DNA of 60,544 nt from Bacteroidota bacterium (GCA_013286565.1 JABDFM010000012.1:1-60544); one strand, 5' to 3'. Positions 34,253 through 43,211 are shown, counted from the first letter of the stretch. Numbers and translations are program-made. Notes: a model not told the origin generated them from the letters alone.

Positions 34253-35107
34253 TCAGGGGGCGCTTAATATATTGTCAAGAGATACGAGGAATACCGAAAT
34301 GGTCCTTTCTCTCTGGAATTTTTCATTACTGCTATATGTTTTGCCACCGGCAGTAACGAAGCAGGAGTTGATACTTGCATCAAACTTTGCTTCGGTATAT
34401 TTTCTATTATCGATCAGCGTTAATGTTACTGATTTTATATAAAAGTAATTTTTACGATCTTCTTCGGGGATACTTGCAGCAACCTGTTTAACTACATTTA
34501 CATCTATCAAACTATCGGGAACCATTGATTTGGCTGCATCCTGGATGTTTAATTCCATGATCTCATTTGCCGCCACATTCAGTCCGCCAATTAAATAGGA
34601 GCCATTAAAACTGGTATTGGAGTTTATTTTTGCACTGTATAGCATACCATCATTAATGGTAACCGCAACTGGGGGTTTGTTACCTAATATGATTGCTTTT
34701 AATGTTTTAAATTCGTAAGAAGAATCCTTGGGATTATATTTTACAATGTTTCCGGGTATCATAAACAGGTCGTACGAAATTTCTGATACGTTATTTATAA
34801 ATTTCCGTTGTTTATATGACCTGGGCAGATCTTCTACAGTTACCGGCATCTCCAATTTTTTACTCATTGCTGATGCCGAGCTTGCTGTGCCTGCCAGGGT
34901 TAACGGACCATTTAAAGATCCAGCAGCGCCATTATTGCCGTTTGCACCTGCCGCTGCGCCATTGTTAGGGTCGCTAAAATCGACAACTTCTTTTTTTCCT
35001 TTATTAACGGAGAACTTGGGCCCGTCTTCGAGCAGTTTTACTTTATTGCTCTGGCACGAATAAAGTACAAATATTACAAGAACCGGGATAAGGTAAGGCC
35101 TTTTCAT
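34253..35107 (-). CDS. Hypothetical lipoprotein
   Basis: 284-residue envelope protein that I do not recognise. A lipobox is visible (FVLYSC, then QSNKVKLLED). Residues about 45-85 are a low-complexity Asn/Gly/Ala/Ser linker. The rest is a beta-rich domain (DLPRSYKQRKFINNVSEISY, YEFKTLKAIILGNKPPVAV, NYFYIKSVTLTLIDNRKYTEAKFD) with one Cys (SINSCFVTAGG). No operon partner; divergent from the FAH-family gene. Confidence 0.75.
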   Translation of the reverse strand: MKRPYLIPVLVIFVLYSCQSNKVKLLEDGPKFSVNKGKKEVVDFSDPNNGAAAGANGNNGAAGSLNGPLTLAGTASSASAMSKKLEMPVTVEDLPRSYKQRKFINNVSEISYDLFMIPGNIVKYNPKDSSYEFKTLKAIILGNKPPVAVTINDGMLYSAKINSNTSFNGSYLIGGLNVAANEIMELNIQDAAKSMVPDSLIDVNVVKQVAASIPEEDRKNYFYIKSVTLTLIDNRKYTEAKFDASINSCFVTAGGKTYSSNEKFQRERTISVFLVSLDNILSAP

Positions 35108-35279
35108 TTTTGTAAATCTTTTATTTATAGATACTTTGTTATTAATAAAGTTTAATCCTGATAAAAATATTAAAATTTCAACGGAAACAGAAATGTTAAA
35201 AATGCTTGCGTTGTTATGTTTATAAAAGTAGGTAATAAAAGGAAAGGTTACTATATTGTAGTGCCAATTGCAAAACAGC

Positions 35280-36134
35280 GTGAAAATATTTAAGCTATCG
35301 GATGGAGTATTGCTGCAGCACCAAAATGCAAGCTATACGCTGCGATATGAATGGAACGCACTGATCAACCGGGATAGATTGTTTAACTATTTAACCGGGA
35401 TATTATCCGTCTTAGATGTAATTAGCGAGGACAAGGCCACAACACTGATCAATAAAAGTTTGTTGCCGCCTATCGGCAGGCAGGAGGTATGGGCCGCAGG
35501 GGTTACTTACTTGAGGAGCATGGAAGCTCGAATGGAGGAATCTGCTGATTCGGGCGGTGCGGATCTGTATGACAAAGTGTATGCTGCCGAAAGGCCCGAA
35601 CTCTTCTTTAAATCGATGCCGCACCGTGTTGCAGGCCATGGGCAAAAGGTTTATATCAGGCGTGATTCTGCCTGGAATGTGCCTGAACCTGAACTGACAC
35701 TGTTTATTAACGCCAAAGGCAATATCCAGGCTTATACCATTGGTAACGACATGAGCTCGCGCAGTATTGAAGGTGAAAATGCCTTATATCTGCCGCAGGC
35801 GAAAATTTTTGAAAGAAGCGCCGCGCTCGGGCCATGTCTATTTGTTCCGCCTGACCAGGTTATTGCTAAGGATACCGCTATAAAAATGACCATCCACCGT
35901 AATAATACGCTGATCTATAATGATGAAACAAGTATCAACAGGATGAAACGGTCATTTACAGAACTGGCCGGTTACCTGTATCGCGAATGTAATTTCCCCG
36001 ATGGTAGTTTTTTAATGACCGGCACTTGCCTTGTACCACCTAATGATTTTACTTTACATGAAGGAGATGTGATATCTATCAATATTGACGGCATTGGCAG
36101 CCTGGTAAATACAGTAAGCTATAAGCCGTTATAA
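35280..36134 (+). CDS. Fumarylacetoacetate hydrolase (FAH) family protein
   Basis: 284-residue enzyme of the FAH superfamily, which cleaves or dehydrates 2-keto acids using a divalent metal. Metal ligands are visible in [13 protein letters not shown] (E-x-E, about residue 135), [15 protein letters not shown] (D) and the middle [16 protein letters not shown]. The end has [18 protein letters not shown], where related 2-keto-3-deoxy-arabinonate dehydratases read similarly, so sugar-acid catabolism is a guess. Start: GTG at 35280 gives the usual MKIFKL opening; a TTG at 35268 is also in frame. Confidence 0.85.
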   Translation: MKIFKLSDGVLLQHQNASYTLRYEWNALINRDRLFNYLTGILSVLDVISEDKATTLINKSLLPPIGRQEVWAAGVTYLRSMEARMEESADSGGADLYDKVYAAERPELFFKSMPHRVAGHGQKVYIRRDSAWNVPEPELTLFINAKGNIQAYTIGNDMSSRSIEGENALYLPQAKIFERSAALGPCLFVPPDQVIAKDTAIKMTIHRNNTLIYNDETSINRMKRSFTELAGYLYRECNFPDGSFLMTGTCLVPPNDFTLHEGDVISINIDGIGSLVNTVSYKPL

Positions 36135-36182
36135 ATCCACATAAAATATTAGATGGTATTCAATCAGCATTAAATAAAAAAA

Positions 36183-36208
36183 GCCGGGTTATGAGGCCCG
36201 GCGTTTGT
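36183..36208. terminator. Terminator between the FAH gene and the response regulator
   Basis: GCCGGG / CCCGGC stem, loop TTATGAGG, T-rich GTTTGTTT on the right and A-run AAAAAA on the left, so it suits both convergent genes. Confidence 0.78.
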
Positions 36209-36256
36209 TTAGGTAACACTATAAACTATATAATCACAATTCTACATTGATTTAGA

Positions 36257-36652
36257 TCAGGCGGCAGGATGCTCGCAAATATGATCTAATACTTGTCTTG
36301 ACAGGGGTTTGCTGAGAAACGAATTGACACAATCATATTTACTGGAGCGCTCCCTGTCAGATTCTCTTACCGATGATGTCATCACATATAATTCAACCGG
36401 CTTATCTAAGTTGCCTTTTAGTTTTTCAAACCTCTCCAGGAACTCCCAACCGCTAAAGTCGGGCATCGTCAGGTCAAGAAAAATAACATCCGGTAATAAA
36501 CTTTTATCGGCTTTGTTTTCTTCCATAAACTCAAGGATCATATTGCCATCAAAAGTATAAGTAGCTTGCTGGCAGGCGTCATTATTATGCAGCATTGAGC
36601 GCATTATATAATGATCTATCGGGTTATCATCGATTAATACAAGTTTACACAT
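36257..36652 (-). CDS. Stand-alone response regulator (receiver domain only)
   Basis: 131-residue CheY-like protein. Acidic pocket Asp8-Asp9, phospho-acceptor Asp60 in VIFLDLTMPDFSGW, switch residue in YVMTSS and the conserved Lys in FLSKPLS are all present. There is no output domain, so it would act through protein contact or in a phosphorelay. No sensor kinase gene is adjacent. Members like this are often partners of hybrid PAS kinases in Bacteroidota, which is inference here. Confidence 0.93.
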   Translation of the reverse strand: MCKLVLIDDNPIDHYIMRSMLHNNDACQQATYTFDGNMILEFMEENKADKSLLPDVIFLDLTMPDFSGWEFLERFEKLKGNLDKPVELYVMTSSVRESDRERSSKYDCVNSFLSKPLSRQVLDHICEHPAA

Positions 36653-36807
36653 GGCGATATTTTTAACAGGTTTAAAGCTTACTATCTGGTTAAAGAGATA
36701 AGTATTAATCTATAGGCAAACTCTGTACCACTAAATAAAATACTCGAACCTATTAAGCAGGCTGCCGTATAAAAGAAAGCTTAACCATTATTTTGCCTAT
36801 TTATACA

Positions 36808-37128
36808 ATGCATCCACAGATTATAGCTGCTTTAACAACAGCCAGTCCTTACTGTCCAAAACCTAATAATATAGCCCAGGATAATGCTGAGCGGGTTTTA
36901 AATTATATTGAAGACATTAACCTGGAGAGAAATGTGCGGTTCAGACCAACGCAATCAGGGAGCCTTTATATAGCCTGGAAAATAGGAGATTGGGAATACC
37001 AGATGGAATGTGCAAAAAATGGCTATATCATTTATGCCTTCACCAAATATGGGTACCAAAAAATTAGCGGGTGCGAATTGTTTGATGATTTTATTCCCCA
37101 ATTTGAGAAATATTTGCTGATGCTTTAA
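36808..37128 (+). CDS. Hypothetical protein
   Basis: 106-residue cytosolic protein with no recognised family. It shows a helical N-terminus (HPQIIAALTTASPY) and a compact beta part (NVRFRPTQSGSLYIAWKIGD, WEYQMECAKNGYIIYAFTKY, EKYLLML). No signal peptide or membrane helix. The ATG at 36808 is preferred over a TTG five codons upstream. It converges on another unknown gene with one base between stops. Confidence 0.6.
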   Translation: MHPQIIAALTTASPYCPKPNNIAQDNAERVLNYIEDINLERNVRFRPTQSGSLYIAWKIGDWEYQMECAKNGYIIYAFTKYGYQKISGCELFDDFIPQFEKYLLML

Positions 37129-37129
37129 A

Positions 37130-37429
37130 CTATCCCGCCATCAATCCTGGATGTGGATATTCGCTGCTGATATTCATCTCAGGATACCCCAGGTGCTGTG
37201 CATACCATAACAAGGCCGAAGCTACCAATGGCCTTAAATAATCCTTTATATTAACTGTTTCGAAGGCCAAACACACCCCTTCATACATGCTGTAAAATTG
37301 CAGCTCGGCAGGGTTAGGCATGAAGGTTTTATTCTGTAACAAGTGAATATTTATCCTTAACATGGACTTTACATCGCGGATCATATCTCCGCTCTCGGTT
37401 TGGATCAGGTAGAAATTAGTGGATATCAT
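37130..37429 (-). CDS. Hypothetical protein
   Basis: 99-residue protein of unknown family. Mixed alpha/beta appearance (MISTNFYLIQTESGDMIRDV, MLRINIHLLQNKTFMP, YSMYEGVCLAFETVNIKDYL, SALLWYAQHLGYPE); no signal peptide. Codon use resembles its neighbours, which supports a real gene. Convergent with the unknown gene at 36808. Confidence 0.55.
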   Translation of the reverse strand: MISTNFYLIQTESGDMIRDVKSMLRINIHLLQNKTFMPNPAELQFYSMYEGVCLAFETVNIKDYLRPLVASALLWYAQHLGYPEMNISSEYPHPGLMAG

Positions 37430-37964
37430 CTATACTTAGGTTCTTCTTGTTAATACTTGTCAAAAAATGTACCAGTTCGGGGCTGATTTATTAACAAATT
37501 AACAATGTAAGCAATTTTACATAAAGTTCTGTTAGTAAGCCACAAACTCTAATTAATTAAAGCGAAAAAGAGCCCTTGAATTAACCCCATCATACAATTG
37601 CCGCAAATTGATAACTGGTAGTATTTATCGTGAAAAAATGCGCTAAACGGGTACGCGTATTTTTGATCCATAAAAAGGCAAATAATTATTATAAAATGTT
37701 GATAAACAATTTCTTTAATATTTGGAAATAAGCAATTAAAGTAATATGTTTAAGTGTAAATTCCTTGGTCAGTATAAGGAATGTAGTGCTATCCTTTTAA
37801 AACATCAACCAATTAGCCGCAATGTTATTAGCAGAGCGCCTTAACTTAAACAATAACAATTGATTTATTGACGTATATAAGCAGTGTAAGTACTGCGAAA
37901 AAATATTTTAGATAATGAAACAAATTAAAATTTGACGCGTCTTAACTACTTAATCACATCGGTT
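37430..37964. other. 535-base stretch without a recognisable gene
   Basis: AT-rich gap between an unknown minus-strand gene and an unknown plus-strand gene. It holds an exact TAnnTTTG (TATTTTTG, 37658-37665, plus strand) without a good -33, and a perfect ATTCCTT / AAGGAAT dyad at 37760-37782. The only open frames are a few codons long. It could carry a small RNA or a large regulatory region; I see nothing decisive. Confidence 0.4.
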
Positions 37965-38243
37965 ATGGTAAACCCGGTTCAATATCATTTAGACACACAG
38001 AACGGCACGCGCTTAATTTATATTGAGCCTGTATATGAAGAGATTGCAGGCGGCGATCTGTTTGCTACTGGCCGCTACATTTTAAGCGAACAAAATGCTG
38101 TTAGGGGCGAGATCAGGTTTGATGGCGAATTATTTGAGTGGGAGTGGGTTGGTAATAATTCGCTTGGAGATGAAAATATGTTTCAAATTGTAAAATTTAT
38201 CCGGGAATATAATGAGCCGGAATTGGAGCTATACTTAGATTGA
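37965..38243 (+). CDS. Hypothetical protein
   Basis: 92-residue protein, family not recognised. Predominantly beta by appearance (NGTRLIYIEPVYEEIAGGD, GRYILSEQNAVRGEIRFDGE, LFEWEWVGNNSLGDENMF) with an acidic C-terminus (REYNEPELELYLD). The ATG at 37965 is used; a TTG eleven codons upstream is in frame but gives no better N-terminus. No operon partner. Confidence 0.55.
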   Translation: MVNPVQYHLDTQNGTRLIYIEPVYEEIAGGDLFATGRYILSEQNAVRGEIRFDGELFEWEWVGNNSLGDENMFQIVKFIREYNEPELELYLD

Positions 38244-38439
38244 AAAGGCCCGCCAGGGCATATTTCTTTATTAACTACCCCATTTTACCTTCTTAGTTCA
38301 TAGTTAGCGGTTTACTTTTTAATTAAATTTAAAAAGTTTTTAAACTATTTAACAATTTTTCTTTTGAATTTAGATTACTTATTGTACATTGGACACATAA
38401 TTATTCCAATTAATTAAACCTAAGTAATAGATCTAAATT

Positions 38440-39588
38440 ATGGCCGAAACCTCGCCGAGATTTTTGTCGCTTGACGTATTTCGTGGAATGACTCTTTGTT
38501 TCATGATCATTGTGAACAACCCCGGCAGTGACCTCGCTTTCTGGCCGCTCAATCATGCAGCATGGAATGGCTTTACACCAACCGACCTGGTTTTCCCTTC
38601 ATTTTTATTCGCTGTGGGTAACGCGATGAGTTTTACCATGAAACGTTACCAGCAAATGGGCACCAGTGCGGTATTAACTAAAATTTTTAAACGTACGCTG
38701 CTTATTTTTATAATAGGCTACCTGATGTACTGGTTTCCGTTCTTCAGGGTTAGCGATGGGCATTGGTCCTTATCGCCGATCGGCAATACCCGTATAATGG
38801 GAGTTTTACAGCGTATAGCGCTATGTTATTGCTTTGCTTCCTTAATGATCCATTTTCTTTCAACCCGCACGGTGTATATATTATCCGCTTTGTTTTTAGT
38901 AGGTTACTGGGTTATCCTGCTTGCTTTTGGATGGGTAAACCTGCATCATTTTGGTAATGATGTTGATCCCCTTAGTATGACCGGCAATGCAGGTATTTAT
39001 CTTGATAAATGGCTGTTTGGCGATGCACACCTTTATCATGGCGAAGGGATCGCATTTGATCCCGAAGGCGTGCTAAGTACCATACCCGCTATTGTTAATG
39101 TGGTGATCGGTTATTATGCAGGTAAGTACATACAGGAAAAAGGGAAAAGCTATACCACCATATCAAAATTATTGCTTACCGGCTGCCTCTTTATATTTAT
39201 AGCCATTTGCTGGGATTCCGTATTCCCAATGAATAAAAAATTGTGGACAAGCTCATTCGTATTTGTTACTACCGGTTTAGACCTGGTTATTATCTCGTTC
39301 CTGCTCTATGCGCTCGAGATCAATAACTGGAATAAAGGTAACTGGGCCAGGTTCTTTACCATATTCGGCAAAAACCCCTTGTTTATTTACATCGTATCCG
39401 AAGTGCTGTTAACCATACTTGCATGGATAGTGATAAGCAGTAAAGGTTTACCAGAATGGGGCATGTCACTTTACCAGGATATTGCTCCGGGGAAAGTCGG
39501 CTCGCTGCTATTTGCTATAAGTTTTATGCTGGTCTGCTGGCTGGTAGCTTACATACTTGACAAAAGAAAAATATACATCAGGGTATAA
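38440..39588 (+). CDS. NagX/HGSNAT-like membrane acyltransferase (DUF1624/DUF5009 type)
   Basis: 382-residue inner-membrane protein related to heparan-alpha-glucosaminide N-acetyltransferase and to NagX. The signature RFLSLDVFRGMTLCFMIIVN at the N-terminus, then WNGFTPTDLVFPSFLFAVGNAM and RIMGVLQRIALCYCFASLM, match the family; about ten hydrophobic helices follow. The eukaryotic relative transfers acetyl from cytosolic acetyl-CoA to a luminal amino sugar; here the acceptor is unknown, perhaps glucosamine of wall or glycan turnover. Stand-alone gene ended by a strong terminator. Confidence 0.87.
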   Translation: MAETSPRFLSLDVFRGMTLCFMIIVNNPGSDLAFWPLNHAAWNGFTPTDLVFPSFLFAVGNAMSFTMKRYQQMGTSAVLTKIFKRTLLIFIIGYLMYWFPFFRVSDGHWSLSPIGNTRIMGVLQRIALCYCFASLMIHFLSTRTVYILSALFLVGYWVILLAFGWVNLHHFGNDVDPLSMTGNAGIYLDKWLFGDAHLYHGEGIAFDPEGVLSTIPAIVNVVIGYYAGKYIQEKGKSYTTISKLLLTGCLFIFIAICWDSVFPMNKKLWTSSFVFVTTGLDLVIISFLLYALEINNWNKGNWARFFTIFGKNPLFIYIVSEVLLTILAWIVISSKGLPEWGMSLYQDIAPGKVGSLLFAISFMLVCWLVAYILDKRKIYIRV

Positions 39589-39632
39589 TTAAGATCTTCT
39601 ACAAATCAACTAAATCTCAATCTCACGAGAGG

Positions 39633-39659
39633 GCCGCCATTTATGGCGGCTTTTTTTTT
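39633..39659 (+). terminator. Rho-independent terminator after the NagX-like gene
   Basis: GCCGCCAT / ATGGCGGC with the centre TT (effectively a 7-bp stem and 4-base loop) followed by nine T. Confidence 0.9.
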
Positions 39660-39768
39660 GGCAACCAACATCAGTTTTAAAACGTACTTATAATAAATGC
39701 TTCATATAAGTAAAACCAAATGGATATTTGTTTACTTATATTTAATATATCATCTACCCTAAAAAATT

Positions 39769-40824
39769 ATGCCCTTTATAGCATCAGTATCAAAAATAGA
39801 CCTGCCTTACAAAACCGCCCAGCAGGAAGCAAAAGAACAAGCCCGTTTAATGTTTGCAGAGAATTTCCCCCAGGTGGATAGACTGATACATGCTTTTGAC
39901 AATACGGAGATCATTACCCGCAATTTTTGTGAGCCGATGAGTTATTATAAGGTTCCCAATACTTTTGAGGAACGTAATGACGAATATCTGAAAATGGCTT
40001 TAACCTGGTCGGTAAAAGCTATTGAGGATTGTATCGCGCAAGCAAACATTGATAAAAAGGATATTACTGATATTCTCTTCGTTTCAACCACAGGGCTTGC
40101 CACGCCAAGTATGGATGCCCTGATCATAAACCAGATGAGGCTTAACCCACATATTAACCGGATGCCGATCTTCGGGCTGGGATGCGGTGGTGGTGTATCG
40201 GGGATGGCCAAAGCAAACGCTTTAGCGAAGGCAAACCCCGATGCGGTGGTGTTGCTGGTGGCCGTAGAGTTATGTTCGTTAACCCTGCTTAGAAGCGATT
40301 ATAGCAAGAGTAACTTTATAGGTTCGAGTTTATTTTCGGACGGAATAGCAGCTTGTATCGTTATGGGCGATCATCATACGAATAATACCGAGGTTAAATA
40401 TCATGCCTCAAGCAGTAAATTATATTATGATTCGTTGGAAGTAATGGGCTGGGATTTTAAGGATACTGGTTTTAAGGTTCTGTTTTCAAAAGATATCCCG
40501 ACGTTCATCAATGAGCATGTAAGAGAGGATATTGATAAATTCTTGGCGACACAGGGACTTGGATTAAATGACATTAAAAACTTTATTTTTCATCCCGGGG
40601 GTAAAAAAGTACTGGATGCCTACACAGATGCTTTAGGAGTAGAGGGCGACTTTTTACAAAAGACCCGTGAGGTGATGAATAATTATGGTAATATGTCGAG
40701 CGTTACGGTGCTGTATGTGCTTGAAAAGTTTATGAATGAAGGTTTCGAAGATGGTTATGGCCTGATGTTGGCCATGGGGCCGGGTTTTTCGAGCGAAATG
40801 GTATTGTTGGATATGAAAAATTAA
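39769..40824 (+). CDS. Type III polyketide synthase (chalcone/stilbene synthase family)
   Basis: Homodimeric ketosynthase that extends an acyl-CoA with malonyl-CoA to make pyrones or resorcinols. The 351-residue protein carries the full catalytic triad: Cys139 in FGLGCGGGVSG, His275 in FIFHPGGKKV, Asn308 in NYGNMSSVTV, and the C-terminal GPGFSSEMVLL. The gene is followed two bases later by an ICMT-type methyltransferase, the same pairing as bpsA-bpsB of Bacillus subtilis, which make alkylpyrones and their methyl ethers. By that parallel the product is an alkylpyrone; this is inference. Confidence 0.93.
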   Translation: MPFIASVSKIDLPYKTAQQEAKEQARLMFAENFPQVDRLIHAFDNTEIITRNFCEPMSYYKVPNTFEERNDEYLKMALTWSVKAIEDCIAQANIDKKDITDILFVSTTGLATPSMDALIINQMRLNPHINRMPIFGLGCGGGVSGMAKANALAKANPDAVVLLVAVELCSLTLLRSDYSKSNFIGSSLFSDGIAACIVMGDHHTNNTEVKYHASSSKLYYDSLEVMGWDFKDTGFKVLFSKDIPTFINEHVREDIDKFLATQGLGLNDIKNFIFHPGGKKVLDAYTDALGVEGDFLQKTREVMNNYGNMSSVTVLYVLEKFMNEGFEDGYGLMLAMGPGFSSEMVLLDMKN

Positions 40825-40826
40825 GA

Positions 40827-41321
40827 ATGATGTATTTTATCATCTTTATTTTATTTCTCATCACTCAGCGCCTTACCGAGTTATATATCTCCAAAAAAAA
40901 TGAGAAATGGCTGCTTTCGCAGGGTGCAGTGGAGTATGGCCGCGAACATTACCCTTATATCGTAGCCTTACATACGCTGTTTATCGTTTCGCTGATAGGT
41001 GAATATTATTGGACCGGAGGTCATCCAATAAATTATATTTTTTTGGCGCTGTTTATCCTGCTGCTTGTTTTTAAATATTGGGTGCTTAGTTCGCTGGGTA
41101 CGTATTGGAACACCCGTATTTACCGTGTGCCAGGAGTAGTAGCAGTAAGAAAAGGCCCTTACAAACTATTTAAACATCCTAATTATGTTGATGTAGTGCT
41201 GGAGATAGCGATTATCCCGCTGGTATTCCATTTGTATTATACAGCGGTCATCTTTACCATACTCAATGCTATCGTTCTGACTATCAGGATAAAAGTGGAG
41301 AGCCGTGTTTGGGAAGAGTAG
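40827..41321 (+). CDS. ICMT-type membrane methyltransferase (BpsB/YpbQ-like)
   Basis: 164-residue integral membrane SAM-dependent methyltransferase of the isoprenylcysteine carboxyl methyltransferase family. Helices are at about residues 1-17, 44-62, 69-88 and 125-150. The SAM-site text GPYKLFKHPNYVDVVLEIAIIPLVF (H-P-N-Y, then E) is the family hallmark. Two bases after the polyketide synthase stop, so it most likely O-methylates the polyketide product, as BpsB does. No prenyl-protein pathway exists in bacteria to suggest the eukaryotic role. Confidence 0.9.
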   Translation: MMYFIIFILFLITQRLTELYISKKNEKWLLSQGAVEYGREHYPYIVALHTLFIVSLIGEYYWTGGHPINYIFLALFILLLVFKYWVLSSLGTYWNTRIYRVPGVVAVRKGPYKLFKHPNYVDVVLEIAIIPLVFHLYYTAVIFTILNAIVLTIRIKVESRVWEE

Positions 41322-41360
41322 GGGCTAATTATGGTTGCGGGAGAAAATCAGGAACAAAAA

Positions 41361-41390
41361 AAATCCCCAGCCATTCACAACCGGGGATTT
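41361..41390 (+). terminator. Hairpin after the polyketide operon
   Basis: AAATCCCC / GGGGATTT perfect 8-bp stem with a 14-base loop, 40 bases after the methyltransferase stop. No T-run follows, but A-rich sequence precedes it; probably an intrinsic terminator of moderate strength. Confidence 0.6.
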
Positions 41391-41576
41391 AACCATTCTT
41401 CAAACCAATTAAATATTAATCTCTTATTATTAACCGTGTACTTCTACGGAATAAAATACTGGTAGGTTACAATAATTTAAAAGTATTTTCAAATTGATAT
41501 TCAGCCCTTTAAAAGTGTTATTTAAATAGTAAAATGGCTTTTTTATTTTTTACTTTTCAATTTTGATTTTTAATGA

Positions 41577-41584
41577 TATATTTG
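41577..41584 (+). promoter_or_regulatory. -7 element of the L31 gene
   Basis: TATATTTG, an exact TAnnTTTG, 24 bases before the L31 ATG. The -33 region is T-rich without a clear TTG. It lies inside the upstream extension of the reading frame, supporting the ATG at 41608. Confidence 0.5.
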
Positions 41585-41607
41585 CGCCTCTTTTAGAAGG
41601 ATTAAAA

Positions 41608-41856
41608 ATGAAGAAAGATCTGCATCCAAAAAATTATAGGTTAGTTGTTTTCAAGGATATGTCAAATGACTATGCTTTTATAACAAAATCATGCATCGAC
41701 TCCCGCGAAACAGTTAAATGGGAAGATGGTAATGAGTACCCTTTAGTGAAATTAGAAATTTCACACACCTCGCATCCATTCTATACCGGTAAAATGAAGC
41801 TGGTTGACACTGCAGGACGTATTGATAAATTCCGTACCCGTTACAACAAAAAGTAA
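41608..41856 (+). CDS. rpmE2: 50S ribosomal protein L31 type B
   Basis: Large-subunit ribosomal protein, 82 residues. It opens [20 protein letters not shown] and continues with [21 protein letters not shown], the type B form. The four zinc-binding Cys of type A are absent; only one Cys (TKSCID) is present, so it is the zinc-independent form. In bacteria with both types, B is made when zinc is scarce; whether a type A copy exists here cannot be seen. Start chosen at 41608 from the conserved N-terminus. Confidence 0.96.
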   Translation: MKKDLHPKNYRLVVFKDMSNDYAFITKSCIDSRETVKWEDGNEYPLVKLEISHTSHPFYTGKMKLVDTAGRIDKFRTRYNKK

Positions 41857-41885
41857 TTTGGGTTTATTGATAAATTAATTTACAG

Positions 41886-41914
41886 GTCTCCCGGTACATC
41901 GGGGGACTTTTTTT
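41886..41914 (+). terminator. Terminator after rpmE2
   Basis: GTCTCCCG / CGGGGGAC stem (one G-T pair), loop GTACAT, then a run of seven T. It ends 11 bases before the next ATG. Confidence 0.8.
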
Positions 41915-41925
41915 ATTTTTGCGCC

Positions 41926-43110
41926 ATGGCAATCATCTTATTTGACGGAAATACACATCAAACATTACTGCCGTTAACCTTTACGCGCCCCGTGGCCGAT
42001 TTGCGCGTTGGTATTTTAACCATTGCCGAAAAGTGGGGCAAGTATCTTAAAAGCGACTTTTCTTTCCATACGCAGCCTTATTTAAGCGTAAAGTTCCCCA
42101 TAAAAATTGAAACAGAAAATCTATTTATTAACGGCGCCGTTTGTCCGGATGAGGAATTGCTGGAAGCCATTGATAAATTGCGCACAGGCGAAGCATTAAA
42201 ATATAACGAAGAATTAATTGCCGTTAAACTGCCTGCAAGCGATGCCAAAAGTTTTGACCCAAAAGCAACATTTGGTAATACCGTCAATTATGGGGCTGAA
42301 CCGGTGATGATCAAATTCCCTGAAGATATTTTCAGAAGGAATGACATAGAGCTTCGTAAAGACTATAAACTGATTACCAAAGGGCGCAGCAGTGCATCTA
42401 TCAGTTCAACCAATACCATCATCGGGAAGGATTTTTTTGCGGAAGAAGGTGCCATTGCCGACTGTTCTACTTTTAATACCACAAACGGCCCAATTTATCT
42501 CGATACAAAAACCGAGGTGTGGGAAGGTACAAACATAAGGGGCGCATTTGCACTGCACAGTAATTCGCAGGTGAAGATGGGTACCAAAATATATGGCGCT
42601 ACCACCATTGGTCCATATTGCAGGGTTGGCGGTGAGGTGAATAACGCTGTGCTTTGGGGATATTCAAACAAGGGGCATGAAGGATATTTAGGCAATGCTG
42701 TTCTAGGAGAATGGTGTAATATTGGCGCCGACAGCAACAATTCGAACCTCAAAAATAACTATGCGGAAGTGAAGCTTTGGGATTATACCACGCAACGTTT
42801 TCGTAAAACTGGCCTGCAATTTTGCGGTTTAATTATGGCCGATCATTCCAAATGCGCCATTAATACCATGTTTAATACAGGTACAGTAGTAGGGGTGAGC
42901 GCTAATATTTTTGGTGCAGGGTTTCCGAGAAATTTTATTCCTGATTTTTCATGGGGCGGACCACAAGGATATGAAGAATATTCACTGAAAAGAATGTTTG
43001 AAACCACAGAAAAGGTGTTTGCCCGCCGCGATCACCGGGTATTTGATAAAACGGAACAGGATATACTGAAGGAGATATTTAAGTTAACAGAGGAACATAG
43101 AAGGTTTTGA
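41926..43110 (+). CDS. GlmU-family sugar nucleotidyltransferase (alternative Bacteroidota type)
   Basis: 394-residue protein of the diverged GlmU-like family of Bacteroidota, thought to make UDP-GlcNAc. The N-terminal part has an altered nucleotidyltransferase start (ILFDGNTHQTLLPLTFTRPV in place of the LAAGxGTRM loop). From about residue 165 a left-handed beta-helix of hexapeptide repeats is visible (IIGKDFFAEEGAIADCS, VKMGTKIYGATTIGPYCRVG, VVGVSANIFGAGFPRNFIPDFSWGG in segments). The symbol is withheld because the pyrophosphorylase loop is non-canonical. Followed by tpiA across a repeat. Confidence 0.88.
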   Translation: MAIILFDGNTHQTLLPLTFTRPVADLRVGILTIAEKWGKYLKSDFSFHTQPYLSVKFPIKIETENLFINGAVCPDEELLEAIDKLRTGEALKYNEELIAVKLPASDAKSFDPKATFGNTVNYGAEPVMIKFPEDIFRRNDIELRKDYKLITKGRSSASISSTNTIIGKDFFAEEGAIADCSTFNTTNGPIYLDTKTEVWEGTNIRGAFALHSNSQVKMGTKIYGATTIGPYCRVGGEVNNAVLWGYSNKGHEGYLGNAVLGEWCNIGADSNNSNLKNNYAEVKLWDYTTQRFRKTGLQFCGLIMADHSKCAINTMFNTGTVVGVSANIFGAGFPRNFIPDFSWGGPQGYEEYSLKRMFETTEKVFARRDHRVFDKTEQDILKEIFKLTEEHRRF

Positions 43111-43116
43111 TGTAAA

Positions 43117-43211
43117 GACCATAGTTCATGGTCGATAGTCAATAGCCTTGAAATATTTAACATTATCATATATAAAATCACCATAGACTATTGACCATCG
43201 TCTATGGACTT
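43117..43211. repeat. GTCAATAG/ATAGTCCATAG-type paired inverted repeat, copy 2
   Basis: Left arm GACCATAGTTCATGGTCGAT and AGTCAATAG (43117-43145), right arm CCATAGACTATTGACCATCG and TCTATGGACTT (43181-43211). Same word set as 31751-31856. It fills the gap between the GlmU-like gene and tpiA, and the upstream frame extension of tpiA runs through it. Confidence 0.7.

Noticed and set aside
37914-37934. ATGAAACAAATTAAAATTTGA as a leader peptide
   Set aside because: Six codons with no regulatory residues and no attenuator-like hairpin pair after it.
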